In this document: one piece after another, positions 59,742-64,000 of the stretch
Layout of the letters: each line of letters opens with the position of its first letter
Position numbering within the stretch: position 1 is the stretch's first letter
Source: Palsa-504 sp963769715
Lineage (GTDB): Bacteria > Actinomycetota > Actinomycetes > Streptosporangiales > Streptosporangiaceae
Length of the DNA: 64,000 nucleotides
Assembly: GCA_963769715.1 (NCBI GenBank)
Contig: CAVYNE010000040.1
Location: 62,001 to 126,000 of the forward strand
Reading direction: 5' to 3'
Notes under the pieces: model-generated
The model's input: only the letters and a program-made list of their open reading frames with translations
The model's database searches: none
Told to the model about the DNA's origin: nothing
Translations under genes and position numbers: made by a program

Positions 59742-61256
59742 TCAGCGGTAGACGAGGGTCCCGTCGTCGAGGTCCGCGGCGGGCAGGACCTCGCGCTCCT
59801 GCTCATGCTCCAGCATGTGGGTCCACGGCTCGCGATCGCCCTGCTTGAACAGGATGTGCTGGGAGCGCATGACGTAGCCGGCGTTGAAGTTCTCCGGGTC
59901 GGACCACGGCCGCAGCTGCATGCCGGTGTCCTGGGGTCGCAGCGTGGGCACCACCATCGTGGCGCCCTTGGCCTGCATGGTGGCCAGCAGGCGGCTTACC
60001 AGGTCGGCGACCAGGTCCACCCGCAGGGTCCAGCTGTGCCGGAAGTAGCCGAAGACGTAGGCCATGTTCGGCACGCCGCTGATCATGAGGCCGCGCCAGG
60101 TGACGCGTTCGGTGAAGTCGACCGGTTCGCCATCGACGGTGAACGCGACGTCACCGAGGACCGACAGGTTGAAGCCGGTGGCGGTGACGACGATGTCGGC
60201 AGGGATCTCCTCACCGGAGCTGATCCTTATCCCGTGCTCGGTGAACGTCTCGACGGTGTCGGTGACGATCGAGGCCTTCCCCTCGCGCAGGGCCGCGAAC
60301 AGGTCGCCGTCCGGGACAATGGCGATGCGCTGCTGCCACGGGCGGTAGCGGGGGGTGAAGTGCCTATCGATGTCGAAGCCCTCGGGCAGCAGCGGGCGCA
60401 TGGACTCGATGAGGAACGCGTGCAGCTCGTCGGGCGCTTCGAACGACGTGCGGGCCAGCCAGTGGTACTGCGTCATGTACTGGCGGCGCATGATCTCATG
60501 CGTCCACTCGTCGGGGAGGTCCAGGGGGGCCAGCATCACGGCGAGCTCGTGCGTCGTGGGCGGGGCGAAGTAGTAGGAGGGGGAGCGCTGCAGCATCGTC
60601 ACGTGCTCCGCCTTCTCGGCGATCGCCGGGATAAGCGTCGCGGCCGTGGCGCCGGAGCCGATCACGACGACGCGCTTGCCGGTCAGGTCGAGGTCCTCGG
60701 GCCACCGCTGGGGGTGCAAGAGCAGGCCCTGGAAGCGGTCCATGCCTTCCCACTGGGGCCGGTAGGGCTTGGCGTGGTTGTAGTAGCCCTGGCACATCCA
60801 CAGGAAGCCGGTGGTGAACCGCAGCCGCTGCCCGGTGTCACCCCGGGTGACCTCGACGGTCCACCGGCGGTCCGCGGTGGACCAGCTGGCCGCGGTGACC
60901 CGGTGCTGGTAACGGATGTACTTGCCGAGGCCGTACTCGTCGATGACCTCGTCGAGGTATTCGAGGATCGCCTCGCCCGCCGCAATCGACGGGCCGCGCC
61001 ACGGCTTGAACCGGTAGCCGTAGGTGAACAGGTCGCTGTCGGAGCGCACGCCCGGGTAGCGATGGGTCCACCAGGTTCCGCCCCGGTCATCCTGGGCGTC
61101 CAGGATGACCAGGGTTCGGTCGGGGAACTGGTCCCGCAGGTGGTACGCGGCGCCGATGCCGGAGACCCCGGCGCCGACGATGAGGACGTCGACGTGACCG
61201 GCGTCCTGGATCTCCTCGGTGCCCTGGGCGGGAGCGGTCGCGGGTGCAGTCGTCAT
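59742..61256 (-). CDS. Baeyer-Villiger monooxygenase, EthA-type
   Basis: 504 residues: FAD motif VLIVGAGVSGIGAAYHLRDQ, EthA-like signature FQGLLLHPQRWPEDLD (the FxGxxxHxxxWP fingerprint), NADPH motif VVVIGSGATAATLIPAIAEK, and VVTATGFNLSVLGDVAF. It inserts oxygen next to ketones or oxidises sulfides and thioamides; EthA activates ethionamide in mycobacteria. Soluble, alone, with no regulator next to it. Confidence 0.9.
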   Translation of the reverse strand: MTTAPATAPAQGTEEIQDAGHVDVLIVGAGVSGIGAAYHLRDQFPDRTLVILDAQDDRGGTWWTHRYPGVRSDSDLFTYGYRFKPWRGPSIAAGEAILEYLDEVIDEYGLGKYIRYQHRVTAASWSTADRRWTVEVTRGDTGQRLRFTTGFLWMCQGYYNHAKPYRPQWEGMDRFQGLLLHPQRWPEDLDLTGKRVVVIGSGATAATLIPAIAEKAEHVTMLQRSPSYYFAPPTTHELAVMLAPLDLPDEWTHEIMRRQYMTQYHWLARTSFEAPDELHAFLIESMRPLLPEGFDIDRHFTPRYRPWQQRIAIVPDGDLFAALREGKASIVTDTVETFTEHGIRISSGEEIPADIVVTATGFNLSVLGDVAFTVDGEPVDFTERVTWRGLMISGVPNMAYVFGYFRHSWTLRVDLVADLVSRLLATMQAKGATMVVPTLRPQDTGMQLRPWSDPENFNAGYVMRSQHILFKQGDREPWTHMLEHEQEREVLPAADLDDGTLVYR

Positions 61257-61422
61257 GGCTGGACCTCCGGGACGTGTGCACTGATGCCGATAATCCTAAC
61301 TCCGACCCTTATGGCAGCTTCGGTCCAAGGCTTTATGCCGAACGGCCCGGCCTTTCCACCCGCTACCGGAAGCGAGGGGCAGGCATGGTCGCCCGAATCA
61401 TGTTGACCCTGGATCCGAGCGG

Positions 61423-62031
61423 CTAATCGGCCGGAGTTCCCAGTAGCGCAGCTTCGGCGTCGATCAGCGCCGCGATGGCCGGGTAACGGCGCAGCTTGTT
61501 CAGGCAGCGGCTGCGAGTGGGCCCGATGCTTCCCACCGGGATGCCCAACCTGGCACTGATCTGGGTGTACGGCACGGGAGGGTCCTCGATCAGGGCGGCG
61601 ATTAGCTGCTGGCAGCACGGGGATAGGTGGGCGAATGCCTCGCGGAGCGCGGCGCGACGCTCCGCCACGAGCAGTTCCTGGTCGGCCATCAAAGCCTGAT
61701 CGTCCGGGATGGTCTCGGCATCCAGCGCATACCCGGCAGCGTGAGGTCCGCGGACCGTGCGCAGGACCCGCATGCATTCCCGCCGGGTCGCGGTTGCCAG
61801 CCAGCCTGGCAGCGCCGCCGGATCCCGGATCTTGTCCAGCTGGTCCACCAGCTGCAGCCACACGTTCTGGCCGACGTCCTCGGCGTCCGCGCCGCCGAGG
61901 CGGTGCCTGCTGCAGATACACCAGATCAGGGGGGCGAAGCGCTCGACGAGCGCGTCCCAGGCCCGCCTGTCGCCGCCTCTTGCGCGGGTCACCAGGTCGA
62001 TGACCATCGGGTCATCGCGCATCAGGGTCAC
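61423..62031 (-). CDS. ECF-type RNA polymerase sigma factor
   Basis: 202 residues: region 2 (ARGGDRRAWDALVERFAPLIW, AEDVGQNVWLQLVDQLDKIR, PGWLATATRRECMRVLR) and region 4 (FAHLSPCCQQLIAALIEDPP, YTQISARLGIPVGSIGPTRS, RCLNKLRR). No anti-sigma with a ZAS motif follows. GGCAGGAGGTG precedes the ATG. It overlaps the upstream 77-residue gene by 20 bases and is probably coupled to it. Confidence 0.88.
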   Translation of the reverse strand: MTLMRDDPMVIDLVTRARGGDRRAWDALVERFAPLIWCICSRHRLGGADAEDVGQNVWLQLVDQLDKIRDPAALPGWLATATRRECMRVLRTVRGPHAAGYALDAETIPDDQALMADQELLVAERRAALREAFAHLSPCCQQLIAALIEDPPVPYTQISARLGIPVGSIGPTRSRCLNKLRRYPAIAALIDAEAALLGTPAD

Positions 62032-62245
62032 CTCCTGCCGGGTGCGTGTACAAGGGGCGGCGGGGAGCGCGAACGTGCATTCCGTTCACCCAGCGTCCCG
62101 CTTGTGTCACCGGGTCGGTTGCCGCACTGGTCAGGGTGAGGCTCTTCTCCTCCCGGTGGATGGCCACGGTCACCACGCCGATGATTCCGGCGATCACCCC
62201 GGCGACGAACAGGCCGATAGCTGCCAGTACGATCAGGGAAGTCAT
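62012..62245 (-). CDS. 77-residue one-TM protein, upstream of and overlapping the sigma gene
   Basis: One membrane helix (LIVLAAIGLFVAGVIAGIIG), then a 50-residue tail with KSLTLTSAATDPVTQAGRWV. The ATG at 62245 has a weak SD. Its gene overlaps the sigma factor start by 20 bases, so the two are co-translated. It may anchor or restrain the sigma factor, but carries no known anti-sigma domain. Confidence 0.6.
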   Translation of the reverse strand: MTSLIVLAAIGLFVAGVIAGIIGVVTVAIHREEKSLTLTSAATDPVTQAGRWVNGMHVRAPRRPLYTHPAGGDPDAR

Positions 62246-62395
62246 GGTCGGCGTCCCTTGTAGTAGATGCGGTTCATGGCGACCTCTTCGGGATCGTTCC
62301 TCGCGAAACCCGGTCCGCGAACAGACCAGTCGCCGTAAGCATGGTCAACACGCGAGGTGGCCGTCAGTCACCTGGCCGACACGGCGGCTGTCGGC

Positions 62396-63130
62396 TTAGC
62401 GACAGGCTCTGCGCGCTGCTGCGCGCGGAGGGCGTGTCCTTTCAAGCCGTGAAGACCTGGAAGCAGTCCACAGACTCGGATTACGCGGCCAAGAAGGCTC
62501 GGGTGGACCACCTGTACGCGATCGCCGACGGCGAGACGGCCCCTGAGCCCGGCGACCCGGAGGTGGTCTTTGCGTGGATGAGTTCGGGCCGCTGAACCTG
62601 CAGCCGCGGCCGGGAAGGCAGTGGGCTCGCCGCGGCGGTGCCGCCCGCGAGCTAGGCGAGCCGCCGCGGCGGCGGATCCGGGCCACCTACCACCGCACCA
62701 GCGGGGTACGGCACCTGTTCGCCGCCTTGGAGCTGGGCACCGACAAGATGTACGGGCACATCAAGAAACGCAAGCGGCGCGGCGAGTTCCTCCAGTTCTG
62801 CCGCTACCTGCGCAGCCTGCACCCGCGCAGGTGCGGATCGCGATCGTCTGCGACAACTTCAGCCCGCACCTGACCACCAGGAAAGACAAGCGCGTCGGAC
62901 GGTGGGCTGCGGCCAGCAACGCCGAGATCGCCTACACGCCGAGTAACTGCTCGTGGATGAACCGCATCGAATGCCAGTTCACTGCGTTGCGCGAGTTCAC
63001 CCTCAACGGCACCGATCACGCCACCCACCGGGAACAGGGCAGCATGATCCGCCGCTACATCGCCTGGCGCAACCGCCACACCGCCGACCCCCGCCTGCGC
63101 TGCATTGTCAAGCGCGCCAGCGCAGCCTAA
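62396..63130 (+). pseudogene. IS630-family transposase, two frameshifts
   Basis: Reads VSFQAVKTWKQSTDSDYAAK, then one lost T near 62570 breaks VVF(C)VDEFGPLNLQPRPGRQ; next HLFAALELGTDKMYGHIKKR, a lost C near 62829, then VRIAIVCDNFSPHLTT, AYTPSNCSWMNRIECQFTAL (the last D and E of DDE) and MIRRYIAWRNRH. The first 120 residues are missing as well. Single-base losses could be sequencing errors, but the missing front is not. Confidence 0.8.
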
Positions 63131-63142
63131 GACGGCAAGGGC

Positions 63143-64000
63143 ATGGATCCGCGGACGCACGCCGCCGTGACCTGGCTGCTGAAGTGCGGGGAGCCTGCTG
63201 TCCGGCTGATGACCCGCCGCGACGTCCTCGGTGAGCAGGCAGATGAGGACGCCGGCCGGGTGCTGGCCGGCGCTAAGGTGACCGCGCTGCTGTCCGGCCA
63301 GCGGCCGGACGGGGGGTTCGGTGTCCACCCGTACCGCAAGTGGACCGGCGCGCACTGGCGGCTGGTGTCGCTGGTCGAACTGGCCATCCCTCCGCGCGAG
63401 CCGCGCGCGGCCGCCGCTGCCGGTCACGTCCTTGCCTGGCTGGCCAGCCCCGGCCGGCGCGTCCTGCATACCGGCGGGCTCGCCCGCAGCCACGCCTCCA
63501 TCCAGGGAAACGCCCTGGCCGCCTGCTGCCGGCTCGGCCTGGCCGCGGACCCGCGGGTATGCTCTCTGGCCGGATCCCTGATCGCCTGGCAGTGGCCCGA
63601 CGGCGGGTGTAACTGCGACTCGGCCGCTACCGGGCGGCGCTCCTCCTTCCACGAGTCGCTGGCCCCTGCCTGGGGGCTGCACGAGTACTGGCAGGCCACC
63701 GGCGATCCGGCCGCCAGGGACGCGGCCGGCCGCGCCGCCGGGCTGTTCCTGGCCCACCGGCTGTTCCGCAGCCTGGGCACCGGCCAGGTGATCCACCGCG
63801 CCTGGCTCGCCCCGCACTACCCGCCCTACTGGCACTACGACATCCTGCAGGCCCTGCTGGTCCTGTCCCGGATGGGCAGGGCCGATGACCCCAGGGCCAG
63901 CGACGCCCTCGAAGCTGCCAGCGAATCGGCTCAGCGCCGACGCCTGCCTCACGATCACGGTCCGATCGTCAGTCTCGAGCCAGCCGCGCCTATGGAAGCC
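63143..64000 (+). CDS. Prenyltransferase/squalene-cyclase-like toroid protein, runs off the right edge
   Basis: 286 codons open to the last base. The alpha/alpha-toroid pattern is present: LLSGQRPDGGFGVHPYRKWT, LIAWQWPDGGCNCDSAATGR (QW-like repeats), FHESLAPAWGLHEYWQATGD and WLAPHYPPYWHYDILQALLV. It begins MDPRTHAAVTWLLKCGEPAV. Homologues are found widely in actinobacteria and have no proven reaction; the DxDD or zinc site of true cyclases is not visible in this part. It starts 12 bases after the IS630 remnant. Confidence 0.7.
   Translation, partial: MDPRTHAAVTWLLKCGEPAVRLMTRRDVLGEQADEDAGRVLAGAKVTALLSGQRPDGGFGVHPYRKWTGAHWRLVSLVELAIPPREPRAAAAAGHVLAWLASPGRRVLHTGGLARSHASIQGNALAACCRLGLAADPRVCSLAGSLIAWQWPDGGCNCDSAATGRRSSFHESLAPAWGLHEYWQATGDPAARDAAGRAAGLFLAHRLFRSLGTGQVIHRAWLAPHYPPYWHYDILQALLVLSRMGRADDPRASDALEAASESAQRRRLPHDHGPIVSLEPAAPMEA

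Noticed and set aside
59805..61406. Plus-strand frame of 533 codons
   Set aside because: Antisense to the Baeyer-Villiger monooxygenase; shadow.

Overview
The window is about 70% G+C, with SD-led and apparently leaderless genes, ECF sigma, NarL/LuxR, LysR and TetR regulators, a eukaryote-type multidomain acyl-CoA carboxylase and many small decayed IS copies. This suggests a large-genome filamentous actinomycete (Streptosporangiales- or Streptomyces-like). No species call can be made from the sequence alone.

Left flank (1-14,700) looks mostly chromosomal. A minus-strand operon pairs an unusual fused KAS III-like protein with a eukaryote-type acetyl-CoA carboxylase, which runs off the left edge. 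Next come a small membrane protein, a TetR regulator with a visible operator, an SDR oxidoreductase and a two-domain GNAT protein. Then there is a rearranged patch: a histidine kinase with an internal deletion, and a response regulator fused in frame to the back half of a flavin monooxygenase. After that lie a membrane protein, a divergent hydrolase/ArsR-like pair around a perfect inverted repeat, and an aminoglycoside-phosphotransferase-like kinase.

Island (14,856 to about 59,320). An intact tRNA-Val(TAC) stands at 14,856. Three displaced copies of its 3' part lie at 24,690, 58,094 and 59,276, all in the same orientation, two of them beside repeated GCGACG and GAGCCAA motifs. I read this as serial integration at one tRNA gene. 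Inside are a decayed tyrosine recombinase right next to the tRNA, transposase remnants (ISL3, IS1380-like, rve-type), one intact ISAzo13-type transposase, an AbiE-like pair with lesions, a TPR protein with 138-bp repeats, a stand-alone AlaRS-like enzyme beside an att remnant, a 1,172-residue protein of unknown function, and a Phd/RelE pair beside another att remnant. The island also carries a partly decayed rhamnoside/glucoside locus (AraC and permease fragments, intact GH78, broken GH78-like and GH3, intact aldo/keto reductase). Also present are TerC and Kup transporters, a MetX-like hydrolase, a truncated haemoglobin, a class A flavin monooxygenase and several truncated LuxR genes. Much of it is a gene graveyard, and several scars join two divergent genes that both lost their 5' ends.

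Right flank (59,320-64,000): a LysR fragment, an EthA-type Baeyer-Villiger monooxygenase, an ECF sigma factor overlapping a one-TM small protein gene, an IS630-type pseudogene with two frameshifts, and the start of a terpene-cyclase-like toroid protein running off the right edge.

All family calls come from reading translations and remembered family motifs. No database search was run.
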